Below, piece after piece: positions 35,418 through 44,115 of a stretch of 64,000 nucleotides of DNA. A program made the position numbers and the translations under genes. How positions within the stretch are numbered: the first letter of the stretch is position 1; every line of letters begins with the position of its first letter. This DNA is from DASVTR01 sp036387475 (GTDB taxonomy: Bacteria; Acidobacteriota; Blastocatellia; Pyrinomonadales; Pyrinomonadaceae): NCBI GenBank assembly GCA_036387475.1, contig DASVTR010000016.1:612921-676920 (forward strand). Direction: 5' to 3'. The notes beneath the pieces were generated by a model. It was not told where the DNA came from. It saw nothing but the letters and a program-made list of their open reading frames with translations, and did no database searches.

Positions 35418-37031
35418 ATGAAGAGATGGAGCATGCGAATTTTTGTCTTTCTCGTTTGCGCTCTGTCTGCGGCGGGTGCGTGCTTGCCTGTGCGGGCGCA
35501 GGGGCGTCCCGTGTTCGATAATCGCGGCGTCGGTGTGAGCTTCGACGGGGCGCTCGCGCCGCGCACTTTCACTTGGCCGCATACTATCGGAGGCGGGCGC
35601 TATCGCCTGCTCGTCGTCGGCGTCTCAACAGCCCTTGACATTTCTCCGCTTGGTGGACTGCCGCCGCCGCGCGTCGTCAGGGTGAGATATAACGGAGTCG
35701 AGTTAACGCGGATTGACGATGGCTCGGCGGTCTCGCCTTTTCCGGACACGCGTGCTGCCGTCGAGATGTTTATTCTGACAGAGCCGCTGCCTGCCGCTGG
35801 TCAACACACTGTCGAAGTGGAACTGTTTGGAGGCGTGGATTACGCCGTCGGCGGCTCGGTGTCTTTCAGAGATGTCAACCAACTGAGGCCCACCAGAGAG
35901 TTTCAAAGCAACGGTGGAAATAGCAGGACTCCCTTTATCAACGATGTCGAAAGCGCGCCGAATGAAGTAGTGCTCGATGCGGTGGCGACTAGATTCGACG
36001 GCGGCGTGTTGCAGTCTTCGCAAACCGAGCGCTGGAACGGTAGATTTGGTTTCGACCTTGTTCATTCGGTCGGGGCTGGCAGCACTAAAGAGGGCGCTTT
36101 CTTTACGACGACGATGAACTGGACGATGGTTGGCGGCAACGGGCAATCGCAGCCCTGGGCCATCGGCGCTATCTCCGTCAAGCCTGTTCCAACCAAGCCA
36201 TCGGACTTTGATGGTGACGGCCAGACGGATGTCGCCGTCTGGCGTTCTTCGACAGGTAATTGGTACATCATCAATTCAAGCGGCACGCCCTCTATTGTGT
36301 TTGATTGGGGACGCGCCAGCTTGAACGATATAGCCGTGCCCGGCGATTACGATGGCGACCGCAAGACGGATGTTGCCGTATGGCGTCCATTTGAAGGCAA
36401 CTGGTACATCATCCTGAGCGCGACGAACAGCGGTATCACTCGGAGTTGGGGGATCAACGGCGACGTGCCCGTGCCAGCAGATTATGACGGCGATGGAAAG
36501 TGTGACATCGCCGTCTGGCGTCCCTCGGACGGCAACTGGTACATCATCAATTCTTTCGACAATGGCGGCAGAGTGAGAGGCTGGGGCAGCAGCACGGACA
36601 GGCCCGTGCCCGCAGATTACGACGGCGACGGCAAAGCGGACATCGCCGTGTGGCGTCCATTGGAAGGCAACTGGTACATCATACGCAGCTCCGACGATGC
36701 GGGGACTGTGCAGGGCTGGGGCATCAACGGTGACTGTCCAGTACCCGGCGATTACGACGGCGACCAACAAACAGACCTGGCGGTCTGGCGTCCGTTGGAA
36801 GGCAACTGGTATGTCCGCCGTAGTAGTGGCGGGTCAACGATTCGCAACTGGGGCAACGCAGGCGATGTGCCTGTGCCCGGCGATTATGATGGCGACGGAC
36901 GCACTGACATCGCCGTCTTTCGTCCGCCGGAGGGTAACTGGTACATCATTCAGAGCGGCGACGGCGCAGGCGTCCTACGCTTCCTGGGCCAGACCGGCGA
37001 CACACCAGTGCCCGCAGCTTATCTACACTAG
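35418..37031 (+). CDS. Secreted FG-GAP/VCBS repeat protein
   Basis: A signal peptide (MKRWSMRIFVF to VRAQG) is followed by a beta-rich region of about 230 residues and then seven repeats of the type VPGDYDGDGKTDIAVWRP, closely like the tail of the amylase at the window start. Each repeat has an Asp-rich calcium-type loop and the GNWYII strand. Start ATG 35418 leaves a normal signal peptide. ATG 35391 is also possible. Probably an extracellular or surface binding protein. Ligand unknown. Confidence 0.85.
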   Translation: MKRWSMRIFVFLVCALSAAGACLPVRAQGRPVFDNRGVGVSFDGALAPRTFTWPHTIGGGRYRLLVVGVSTALDISPLGGLPPPRVVRVRYNGVELTRIDDGSAVSPFPDTRAAVEMFILTEPLPAAGQHTVEVELFGGVDYAVGGSVSFRDVNQLRPTREFQSNGGNSRTPFINDVESAPNEVVLDAVATRFDGGVLQSSQTERWNGRFGFDLVHSVGAGSTKEGAFFTTTMNWTMVGGNGQSQPWAIGAISVKPVPTKPSDFDGDGQTDVAVWRSSTGNWYIINSSGTPSIVFDWGRASLNDIAVPGDYDGDRKTDVAVWRPFEGNWYIILSATNSGITRSWGINGDVPVPADYDGDGKCDIAVWRPSDGNWYIINSFDNGGRVRGWGSSTDRPVPADYDGDGKADIAVWRPLEGNWYIIRSSDDAGTVQGWGINGDCPVPGDYDGDQQTDLAVWRPLEGNWYVRRSSGGSTIRNWGNAGDVPVPGDYDGDGRTDIAVFRPPEGNWYIIQSGDGAGVLRFLGQTGDTPVPAAYLH

Positions 37032-37118
37032 ACAAAGAGCGTTGATGACAGAGATGCTCTGAGGCGGTTTGCAGCCGTGCGGGCGGTCAAGCAGTAGAGC
37101 TTCTCAAGGCTCAAAAAC

Positions 37119-37152
37119 AGAAGCGCCGGACTCCCCCGAATCCGGCGCTTCT
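37119..37152 (+). terminator. Terminator after FG-GAP gene
   Basis: AAGCGCCGGA and TCCGGCGCTT form a perfect 10-bp stem around a 10-nt loop, 90 nt after the stop codon. The T tract is weak. Confidence 0.75.
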
Positions 37153-37589
37153 TACTACCCCAAGAAAGAATCCTAACTGACACGAAGTATACCGACGCCT
37201 CTCCGCAGATTGGTTACAGCCGCCTTTCACTAATCTTGCAACTTTCTTGCGAGCACTTTTTCAAACTCATGCTCTCTTAACCTGCGAGAGAACAAGCGGC
37301 GGTAGCTGGCTCATAATATATTGCTCACAAAATAATTCTTCTGGTAATCAGTCCATATCGAAAGGCAAACTTGCCGATGAGAATGAGTCTGCAAAGGTTG
37401 ACAAGATTAGCAAATGGCATTAGTAAGAAGTGGGAGAACCTCAAGGCCGCTCTTAGCCTGCACTTTGCACTACAATTTTTTGCCGTATCCATGAGACTCT
37501 ACGCTACGCGCCAGCAATAGAAGCGAGAATCACGAGTATGTATAGGGGGTAAAGGAACTCTTCGGGCAATAAGGAGGCTAGTAAACCAA
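37153..37589. other. AT-richer intergenic stretch
   Basis: About 440 bases with no gene. TTGACA (37398-37403) and TAGTAA (37421-37426) are 17 nt apart and might be a promoter for the next gene. Base composition shifts toward AT here and in the following gene. Confidence 0.4.
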
Positions 37590-38273
37590 ATGAGCCGTGA
37601 GGAGCTATTAGCTTGGGTTGGAATATTCATTGGTATTCCAAGTTTCTTATTACTCTTTTTCACCGGACAAGTGATAATAGGAATTTTCGTTGCCTTAATT
37701 GTTGGCGGCTTGATCTGGTTTCGTTGGTCTCTCAATCAACCTGAATTTACACTTCTAAGAATTGAAAAGACACTTACATTCCATGACCCGAAGGCAGAGA
37801 GGGCGACGTTCATGCGACGCCAAGCAGCACGTGCTAACCATAAAGGACTAACAGAATTTTGGATAAGAAGTATTAGCGCAGACGGGAGTATTGAGAATAT
37901 CCAGATTGACGGAAAAGCACCGGATATTATGGGAGTTGAGGCTGGTGACATAGCCATTTGCAAGCGGTTCAGGGAGCCGCTGGAGCGTGGGGCAGTAGAT
38001 GAGATGACGGTCACATATGACATCGTTAACGCCTTTAACGGTCATATGGAAAGCACTATCCATGTCGTCGCGTATAAAACCAGATACGTTCGTATTGCTG
38101 TCGAGACACACAAAGATAGGCCGATTAAGTCAGCCAGAGCGGTGCTGAGGTATGGAGGGCAGAAGTATAAAAAGCTACCTCAACCTAAACTTTCGTCTAA
38201 TAATTGTAGGGCCGAAATGGAAGTGAAAAGGCCTAAACTCGGAGCCGAGTATTACCTGGAATGGGACTGGTAA
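37590..38273 (+). CDS. Hypothetical protein with two N-terminal membrane segments
   Basis: This 227-residue protein has two hydrophobic segments (about residues 7-25 and 27-46), then a soluble beta-rich domain ending in LGAEYYLEWDW. No family recognised. An AAGGAGG site lies rather far upstream. Codons are clearly more AT-rich than in neighbours, suggesting recent transfer. A strong terminator follows. The domain might bind a partner on the cytoplasmic side. Confidence 0.65.
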   Translation: MSREELLAWVGIFIGIPSFLLLFFTGQVIIGIFVALIVGGLIWFRWSLNQPEFTLLRIEKTLTFHDPKAERATFMRRQAARANHKGLTEFWIRSISADGSIENIQIDGKAPDIMGVEAGDIAICKRFREPLERGAVDEMTVTYDIVNAFNGHMESTIHVVAYKTRYVRIAVETHKDRPIKSARAVLRYGGQKYKKLPQPKLSSNNCRAEMEVKRPKLGAEYYLEWDW

Positions 38274-38280
38274 AATGTGA

Positions 38281-38313
38281 AAAGGCGAGTAGGAAAGGAT
38301 GCTACTCGCCTTT
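38281..38313 (+). terminator. Rho-independent-type terminator
   Basis: AAAGGCGAGTAG and CTACTCGCCTTT form a 12-bp stem starting 8 nt after the stop codon of the AT-rich hypothetical gene. Confidence 0.85.
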
Positions 38314-38390
38314 GGTTGCCATATTGTTCATAACTAACCTCCTCATCTGCGCGCACATATTCCCTTAATTGTCACTCAATGTCAAGAGGG

Positions 38391-38417
38391 AAGTGAGCCA
38401 GAAAAGTTGGCTCACTT
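38391..38417. terminator. Hairpin between convergent genes
   Basis: AAGTGAGCCA and TGGCTCACTT form a 10-bp perfect stem with a 7-nt loop. It could end the leftward kinase transcript or insulate the convergent genes. Confidence 0.6.
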
Positions 38418-38564
38418 TAACCATATACTAAGACGCCAAAACCTGCAAGAGTGTTGCAAAGTTTTTTTACCCTCCAACACTCTCCATTGACGCTTCTACG
38501 GATGCATTTTGCTGGATAACAAACCATTACTCCACTACTTAATCGGCGTGTTTGAAACTTGTCT

Positions 38565-41036
38565 TTAGCCCTGCCGCCCGGCGGTTATTCTGCTCATCAA
38601 TTCTGCAAAACGAGGGTCGTCGCGGAGCGCCTGCCAGTTCGGGTCGTGCTCAAAGCAGGAGCGGTTTTCGTTGCCGAGGGCGATGGCGCGTCCGAGCCAT
38701 TCAAAGGCCAGGTCGCGCTCCTCTTCGAGCGCGTAGACGGAGGCGAGCGCGTAAGCTATATCAGGGTCGACGGCGGCGTTGCGCTTAACGTGTTCGGTCA
38801 ACTCGGCGCGTGCCGCCGCGTGGTCTCCCTGCGCGCTGAGGAACATGGCGAGGAACGGTCGGACGCCGTGCATGTTCGGGTGCGTGTCCAGCATCTGCTG
38901 CATGATGCTGGTGGCCTGGGCCGTCTCGCCCTGATAGTAGAGCGCGAGCGCGCGAAAGGTCTGGACAAGTGGGTTTGAAGGTTCTGCGGCCTCGTCCAAT
39001 TCTTTCATGGCATCGGGCAGACGCCCCAGATAGATGTAGACGAGCGCGCGATTGCAACGAGCGACCGTCTCTGCCGCAGGGTCTAGCTCTGCGAGGCGTT
39101 GATAGCTACGGAGGGCGCGGCTGTATTCGCCGTCCAGACGATGCAGCGTGGCCTTGACGAAGTGCACGACGGCTTCATTCGGCGACTCGCGGCGAGCGCG
39201 GGCCACTTCGTCGCGCGCCTTCTGTTTCTGCCCGCGCCAGAGATAAACGAAGACCATCAGCATACGCGCTTCAATCAATTGTGAATCGAAGGCCAGAGAT
39301 TTACTGAAGGCTGCCTCCGCACGCTCGAAATCTTCTGCGCTGCCGAGTCCCTTAAAGACGCGATTGACGTAGCACGCGCCGAGGCCGTCGTGGGCCAACG
39401 CGAAAGACGGGTCAAGTTCTACGGCTCGCTGGAAATGGCTTATGGCCGCGTCGCAGTCTTCGGGCGCGACCGTGCGAAAGATGAAGCGACCGAAGAAGTC
39501 GCGCCCGCGCAGGTATTCCTCGTAGGCTGCGGCGCTCTTGGTCGCGCGACGCGCCATGTCTTCCTGCTCGTCTGCGGTCAACTCGATGCGCAAGCCCTCG
39601 ACGATGCGCTCCGCGATGGTGTCCTGCACGGTGATGATGTCTTCGGCGGCGGCATCAATGCGGTCGCTCCAGAGAATGTCGCCCGAAAACACGTCCAGGA
39701 GTTGCGCCGTGACGCGAAACCTCTCGCCGACGTGTATGAACCCTGCGGAGAGGACGGCGTTGACGTTCAACTCTCGTCCGGCGTCGCGCGGGTCAAACGT
39801 CTGGCCCTGATAACGCGCGATGACGGAAGAGGGACGCACCACGAGCGAGCGCAGTCTTGCAAGCTCGGTTATCACGGCATCGGCGAGCGAGAATTCGTAG
39901 AAGCTGGACGCCGCATCGTTGCTCAGATTCTTGAAGGGCAGGATGGCGATGCTCTTTTTCTCGCGACTGCCGACGCTCGTCATAGGCGTCATGTGAACAT
40001 CCTGCGTCGCGTGCGGGGAGGAGGAAGAAGGCGTCGCGGCGGCGGACGTTGACGCGTGCGAGGTGGAAGCATCCGATGAGAGCGTACGCTGAAGCCAGCG
40101 CATGGCGCGCGAGACGGGGCCGGAGCCGGAAAGGTGGCGAGGCGGCGCGTTCGTCATGCCTTCTATAAACTGCGCGTCCATGCCGCCCGTAATCTCGCCG
40201 AGCACCGCGCGCAAATCGTCGCGCATCAACGCTATCTTTTGATAACGGTCGCGCGGGTCTTTCGCCAGCGCGCGGTCAAGAATCGCTTGCAATCGCGGCG
40301 GCGTAGCTCCCGGTCGCGCTTCGGCGAGGGGCTTCGGCTGGTCGTAGAGCACTGCATGGCGGACATCAATCGAAGACTTGCCGTGAAAAGGCCAAGTGCC
40401 GGTCAGCATCTCGTAGAGCAGCACGCCCGTTGAGAAAATATCGGCGCGAGAATCAACGCGGTCGCCGCGCGCCTGCTCCGGCGCGGCGTGCGTCGGCGTT
40501 CCGTAGGGCACGCCGACCTCCGTCAACTCTGTTCGATGTATGCCCTCGCTCTGCGCCGTCTCGTCGTCGAGCAGTTTGGCGAGTCCGAAATCCAGCACCT
40601 TGACCTGGCCCGTGTCCGTCACCATCACGTTGCCGGATTTTATATCTCTGTGAATAATGCCGCGCGCGTGCGCTGCGGCCAGGGCGTCTGTGACCTGTAT
40701 GGCGATGAGCAGAGCGCTCTTTAATTCAAGCGGGCGACCGTTGACGAGTTGCCGCACGTTCTTGCCTTCGACGTACTGCATGGCGATGAAGTGTACGCCG
40801 TTCGCTTCGTCCAGATCGAAGATGGTGCAGATGTTCGGGTGGTCTAGGTTGGAGGCGAGACGCGCCTCGCGCTCGAAGCGTTTGAGGTTGGTTTCCTTGA
40901 CGGTCAACTCCGGCGGCAGGACTTTGATGACGACCGTGCGTCCGAGCTTCGTATCGGTGGCTTTGTAAACAGCAGCCTGTCCGCCCGCGCCGAGCTTCTG
41001 TAGAATGCGATAGTTGAGTAAAGTATCGCCAATCAT
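38565..41036 (-). CDS. Soluble Ser/Thr protein kinase with TolB-like and TPR regions
   Basis: The 823-residue kinase has GAGGQAAVY, Lys38, HRDIKSGN (Asp131) and DFG (149-151). A low-complexity Ser/Thr/Ala linker (about 320-350), a TolB-like region (SIAILPFKN) and several TPRs follow. The membrane segment found in the kinase at 24.3 kb is missing, so this one is likely cytoplasmic. The linker could be an autophosphorylation site. The target is unknown. Divergent from hicB. Confidence 0.93.
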   Translation of the reverse strand: MIGDTLLNYRILQKLGAGGQAAVYKATDTKLGRTVVIKVLPPELTVKETNLKRFEREARLASNLDHPNICTIFDLDEANGVHFIAMQYVEGKNVRQLVNGRPLELKSALLIAIQVTDALAAAHARGIIHRDIKSGNVMVTDTGQVKVLDFGLAKLLDDETAQSEGIHRTELTEVGVPYGTPTHAAPEQARGDRVDSRADIFSTGVLLYEMLTGTWPFHGKSSIDVRHAVLYDQPKPLAEARPGATPPRLQAILDRALAKDPRDRYQKIALMRDDLRAVLGEITGGMDAQFIEGMTNAPPRHLSGSGPVSRAMRWLQRTLSSDASTSHASTSAAATPSSSSPHATQDVHMTPMTSVGSREKKSIAILPFKNLSNDAASSFYEFSLADAVITELARLRSLVVRPSSVIARYQGQTFDPRDAGRELNVNAVLSAGFIHVGERFRVTAQLLDVFSGDILWSDRIDAAAEDIITVQDTIAERIVEGLRIELTADEQEDMARRATKSAAAYEEYLRGRDFFGRFIFRTVAPEDCDAAISHFQRAVELDPSFALAHDGLGACYVNRVFKGLGSAEDFERAEAAFSKSLAFDSQLIEARMLMVFVYLWRGQKQKARDEVARARRESPNEAVVHFVKATLHRLDGEYSRALRSYQRLAELDPAAETVARCNRALVYIYLGRLPDAMKELDEAAEPSNPLVQTFRALALYYQGETAQATSIMQQMLDTHPNMHGVRPFLAMFLSAQGDHAAARAELTEHVKRNAAVDPDIAYALASVYALEEERDLAFEWLGRAIALGNENRSCFEHDPNWQALRDDPRFAELMSRITAGRQG

Positions 41037-41132
41037 GGGGGACTGTATTTAACTCCCAACTGCCCCCTGACTGCAAGAATTATTGTCCAGGATGGAAACG
41101 ACGATTGGATGGCTGCCCAATCTATCTACAGG

Positions 41133-41138
41133 TATAAT
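41133..41138 (+). promoter_or_regulatory. -10 box for hicBA
   Basis: TATAAT lies 18 nt before the hicB ATG, followed by a strong GGAGG ribosome site. The -35 region is weak, as expected for an autoregulated toxin-antitoxin promoter. Confidence 0.5.
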
Positions 41139-41156
41139 CAGGACGGAGGCTGAAGT

Positions 41157-41354
41157 ATGAACTACAAGGTTGTCTTGCACCAGTCGGAAGAAGGCTACAG
41201 CGTTTCCTGCCCCGGCTTGCCCGGCTGCTGGTCTCAAGGTGAGACAGAGGAAGATGCACTCGCCAATATTCGAGACGCCATTCGGGAATACCTCGCTGTC
41301 GTAGATGAATTAGTGAAGGATGCAGATGTCCGCGAAATTGAGGTGACAGTTTAA
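41157..41354 (+). CDS. hicB: HicB-family antitoxin
   Basis: This 65-residue protein has the HicB partial RNase H fold (VVLHQSEEGYSVSCPGLPGCWSQGETEEDALANI). It lacks a C-terminal DNA-binding domain, so it is the short form. It is expected to bind and block HicA. CGGAGG precedes the ATG. The toxin gene starts 2 nt downstream. The antitoxin-first order is the reverse of the classical hicA-hicB order but common. Confidence 0.92.
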   Translation: MNYKVVLHQSEEGYSVSCPGLPGCWSQGETEEDALANIRDAIREYLAVVDELVKDADVREIEVTV

Positions 41355-41356
41355 CT

Positions 41357-41569
41357 GTGCCGAAGATTCCCGGCGTCAATCATCTGGATGCAGTTAGAGC
41401 CTTAGAAAAAGCTGGCTTTCGCATCGTTCGTCAAGGAAAGCATATTGTGATGTCTAATGGTATTCGTATTCTCACCATTCCCCGCCACAACCCCGTCAAT
41501 GCCTTTACTATGGGCGGTATTGTACGCGACGCTGGATTGACGACCGAAGAATTTAAGAAGCTTCTCTGA
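41357..41569 (+). CDS. hicA: HicA-family mRNA interferase toxin
   Basis: This 70-residue double-stranded-RNA-binding-like protein has the catalytic-histidine segment RQGKHIVMSNG and the final GLTTEEFKKLL helix. HicA cleaves mRNA and halts growth. It uses GTG 41357, directly after the hicB stop. The pair stands at the left edge of the lower-GC island. Confidence 0.9.
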   Translation: MPKIPGVNHLDAVRALEKAGFRIVRQGKHIVMSNGIRILTIPRHNPVNAFTMGGIVRDAGLTTEEFKKLL

Positions 41570-41595
41570 AATCACACGCCAAGCCTTTATGGCCC

Positions 41596-41629
41596 AACTC
41601 CCTTTTTAGTTAAATCTCGAATTACAATC
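41596..41629. repeat. Direct repeat A at left side of island
   Basis: The segment runs from AACTCCCTTTTTAGTTAAAT to TACAATC. A close match in the same orientation is found at 47630-47662, 6 kb away. Confidence 0.55.
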
Positions 41630-41664
41630 ACAACAAGCGACGTGCGACTATCCACTAAACAGCA

Positions 41665-41704
41665 CGAAGCAACACGAAAGAGCTTACCCTTTCGTGTTGC
41701 TTCG
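41665..41704. terminator. Strong hairpin between hicA and FN3-protein genes
   Basis: CGAAGCAACACGAAAG and its perfect complement form a 16-bp stem with an 8-nt loop. It lies between convergent genes, so a bidirectional terminator is likely. The sequence type recurs in bacterial intergenic repeats. Confidence 0.75.
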
Positions 41705-41754
41705 TATTATGCGCGCGGTTCGTTCTGTTGCTCTCTTTTATTTGAGAGCGATTG

Positions 41755-42384
41755 TCACGGAGACATCTTCATCACTGGGTCGCTCCAACCGCTCTGACCA
41801 CCCGGCCCAACCGCCTTGACTCTGAACCAGTACTTGCTGCCGCTCGTCAAACCCTGAACGGTCGTGCTCGACGTAGTGACGACCGCCGCCTGCTCCCACG
41901 AATCATCGGTCGCAGGACTAGGGCTGACATCCACTATGTAGCTTTGAGCATACGGCACAGCGTTCCAACTCAAATCAATCTCACCTTCCTGATCGCCCAT
42001 CGTCGGCGACATAGAGGTCGGGACGCCGGGCACCGCTCCAATGGGGCTGGGAAGGTCGCGCACTTCCATTCCTGCGCTCAGGATGACATCTTCTCGACCG
42101 GCGCTGGCGCTCTCCACATAGCCCATCAGACGCCTGACCATCTCGTCCAAATCCTCTTCCAACTCTTCGAGCGCAGCCGTGCGTTGCTTGGAGAGGGCGC
42201 GAGCTTCGAGTGCGTTTTGGTGCGCCTGCTCCGCAGCGTCAATGGCAGCGGTGACAGCGGCCAGCGCGGGCATAGGGTTGGGGAAGCTGGCAGCGTTAGC
42301 CGTCATCTTCTCAACGATGAGCCGCGCGCGGGCGAGCTTTTCCGTTATCGAGAATCTTTGAAAATTGAGTTTTACTTTCGCCAT
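41755..42384 (-). CDS. Fibronectin type III domain protein with helical N-terminus
   Basis: The 209-residue protein has a long helical N-terminal half (about 1-100, Ala/Glu/Leu-rich, coiled-coil-like) and one fibronectin type III domain (about 120-205) with the WNAVPYAQSYIVDVS and SGSKYWFRVKAV strands. No signal peptide is seen. A very strong AAAGGAGG site precedes the ATG. The function is unknown. It lies downstream of the 21-bp repeat array in the reading direction. Confidence 0.7.
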   Translation of the reverse strand: MAKVKLNFQRFSITEKLARARLIVEKMTANAASFPNPMPALAAVTAAIDAAEQAHQNALEARALSKQRTAALEELEEDLDEMVRRLMGYVESASAGREDVILSAGMEVRDLPSPIGAVPGVPTSMSPTMGDQEGEIDLSWNAVPYAQSYIVDVSPSPATDDSWEQAAVVTTSSTTVQGLTSGSKYWFRVKAVGPGGQSGWSDPVMKMSP

Positions 42385-42630
42385 GATTGTCCTCCTTTAG
42401 ACAACACTTAAGGTTTACTAAACACCTATAGCGGCCTTTTGGGAAAACATCTGCTGGGCACTTTATCGAACCAGCCCTGCTGGCAAACCTGCGTGGAAAC
42501 TCTGCCGGCAGCGCGTCTGTTGAGGTACGCTTGTCAGGAACGCGCGCAGCATACAACTGTTCCGCCCGCCGCACAAGTCTTTTGTTAGGAATTTCCGCCC
42601 CCAACGCTCAAGCAACACCCAATCAACGCC
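42385..42630. other. Intergenic stretch upstream of FN3-protein gene
   Basis: About 245 bases with no supported gene. It should contain the promoter of the FN3-protein gene, read leftward. Confidence 0.4.
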
Positions 42631-42945
42631 CGCCTGCACAGAGGCTATGCGCCCCCGCACAGAAGCTACGTCCCCTCATATAGCTCTTGTATGAGTGGAT
42701 ACAAGAGCTATCTCCCCTCATACAACTCTCGTCTCCCCTCATACAAGAGCTACGTCCCCTCATAGAACTCCTGCGTCCCCTCATATCGGAGCTATATGAG
42801 GGGACACAGCTTCCGCGTCCCCTCATACAGCCTCTATATCTCCTCATATAGCTCCTACGTCCCCTCATATAGCTCTTGCGTCCCCTCATACAAGAGCTAT
42901 GCGCCCTCATATAACTCCTATGCGCGCTTGCATAACTCCTGCGCA
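42631..42945. repeat. 21-bp minisatellite with inverted units
   Basis: About fifteen imperfect 21-bp units of the form CCCCTCATATAGCTCCTACGT run head to tail without spacers. Some units are partly reverse-complemented, giving perfect hairpins at 42681-42710 (TAGCTCTTGTAT arm) and 42777-42803 (CCCCTCATAT arm). Because 21 is a multiple of three, heptapeptide repeats appear in several frames. I do not accept any as a gene. Confidence 0.85.
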
Positions 42946-43103
42946 AACCCACTTTAAGGCTCTAACCCCTTATAATTCCCGCACATAGCAGATAAACGAA
43001 GTTTTAAGCAAGATTCTATGCCAGAATAGGTGGGTGCTGCTTGCAAGGCATATTCTAGCCGTGCGAATTTCAAACTCGTTTCTAGCAAGGCTGTATGCGC
43101 ACC

Positions 43104-43130
43104 TTGACAAATCATCACCTGGCATATAAA
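43104..43130 (+). promoter_or_regulatory. Promoter candidate for the methyltransferase operon
   Basis: TTGACA (43104-43109) and TATAAA (43125-43130) are 15 nt apart, about 85 nt before the methyltransferase ATG. Confidence 0.5.
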
Positions 43131-43215
43131 CCTTCATTTTTCTGAGTTCCCAGAAGTTAGAGCATTCAACTTAATATTTATCGAGAGGAAATCTATAAGT
43201 TATTAACCTGTATCT

Positions 43216-44106
43216 ATGAGCACTCCACAAATATTTGATGAGCTAAAAGCATCTGTTGTAGTAGAGCATAATGCCACGCACGGCAAAACCGTGGATGGAG
43301 TAGCATGGAGTGTTTATATAGGTGATGCCACCACTGTTCTGCAAGGGATGCAAGATAATAGTTACGATTGCTGCATCACCTCGCCCCCGTACTACAACCT
43401 TCGAGATTACGGAGTTGAAGAGCAGATAGGCTTGGAAGAAACCGTTACTGCGTATGTAGAGGCCATCTCATCAGTCATGGGTGAAGTCTATAAGAAGCTG
43501 AAGCAAGACGGCCTTCTCTTTCTAAATCTAGGCGATACCTACTATTCAGGTAAAGGTCAATCACAAGGGAAAGATCGTAAGAGTAACAAACGCCGCTTCG
43601 GACTCAGAGCAGTTGATAAAAGCGGCGGGGTAGGCATCGGGATTCAACGTAAGTCAGTAATAGGAGTCCCGTGGCGAGTTGCGATCGAGATGGCGAAGAA
43701 TAATTGGGTTCTGCGAAGCGCGATCATTTGGCATCGCGCTCGTGGTTTGCCAGAGGCTGTTATGGATAGGCCACGTCGCAGCTATGAGTATGTGTTTATG
43801 TTTGCCAAAAACAGAGAATACTATTTCAACCGCCCGGCTCTAATAGCTAAAAAAATAGATGAAGATGTGTGGGCGATACCTCCCCGCCCGAAACTTCCTG
43901 ATGGGATTGACACTGCCCCATATCCTGACGAACTCGTTCAGCGATGTATTGATATCGGCTGCCGCGAAGGCGGCTCGGTGCTAGACCCGTTTGCCGGGAG
44001 CGGGACTACATTGCGGGTCGCGCTTAAAAACAAACGGCCAGCCACAGGCATTGACCTCAATCCTGATTTTTGTAAGTACATGGTTAATGAACTGAGTAAA
44101 TATTAG
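43216..44106 (+). CDS. Site-specific DNA methyltransferase (beta class, N4-cytosine or N6-adenine)
   Basis: The 296-residue enzyme has motif IV TSPPYYNL (55-57 SPP) near the N-terminus and motif I DPFAGSGTT near the C-terminus. This is the beta-class order, typical of m4C and some m6A enzymes. A variable target-recognition region lies between them. It is the first gene of a three-gene set, with the ATPase ribosome site overlapping its stop. Clearly AT-richer than flanking genes. No ribosome site is evident for this gene. Confidence 0.92.
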   Translation: MSTPQIFDELKASVVVEHNATHGKTVDGVAWSVYIGDATTVLQGMQDNSYDCCITSPPYYNLRDYGVEEQIGLEETVTAYVEAISSVMGEVYKKLKQDGLLFLNLGDTYYSGKGQSQGKDRKSNKRRFGLRAVDKSGGVGIGIQRKSVIGVPWRVAIEMAKNNWVLRSAIIWHRARGLPEAVMDRPRRSYEYVFMFAKNREYYFNRPALIAKKIDEDVWAIPPRPKLPDGIDTAPYPDELVQRCIDIGCREGGSVLDPFAGSGTTLRVALKNKRPATGIDLNPDFCKYMVNELSKY

Positions 44107-44115
44107 GAGCATCTG

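Noticed and set aside
39390..40052. Plus-strand ORF of 220 codons inside the second kinase gene
   Set aside because: Antisense shadow of the kinase TPR/TolB region, with no recognised motif.
42631..42945. Possible CRISPR array
   Set aside because: Units follow each other with no spacers, vary in sequence and include inverted copies. No cas genes are present.
42623..42952. Minus-strand ORF of 109 codons with MRGRRSY-type heptads
   Set aside because: It is a by-product of the 21-bp tandem array. Other frames are also open there and no ribosome site supports it.
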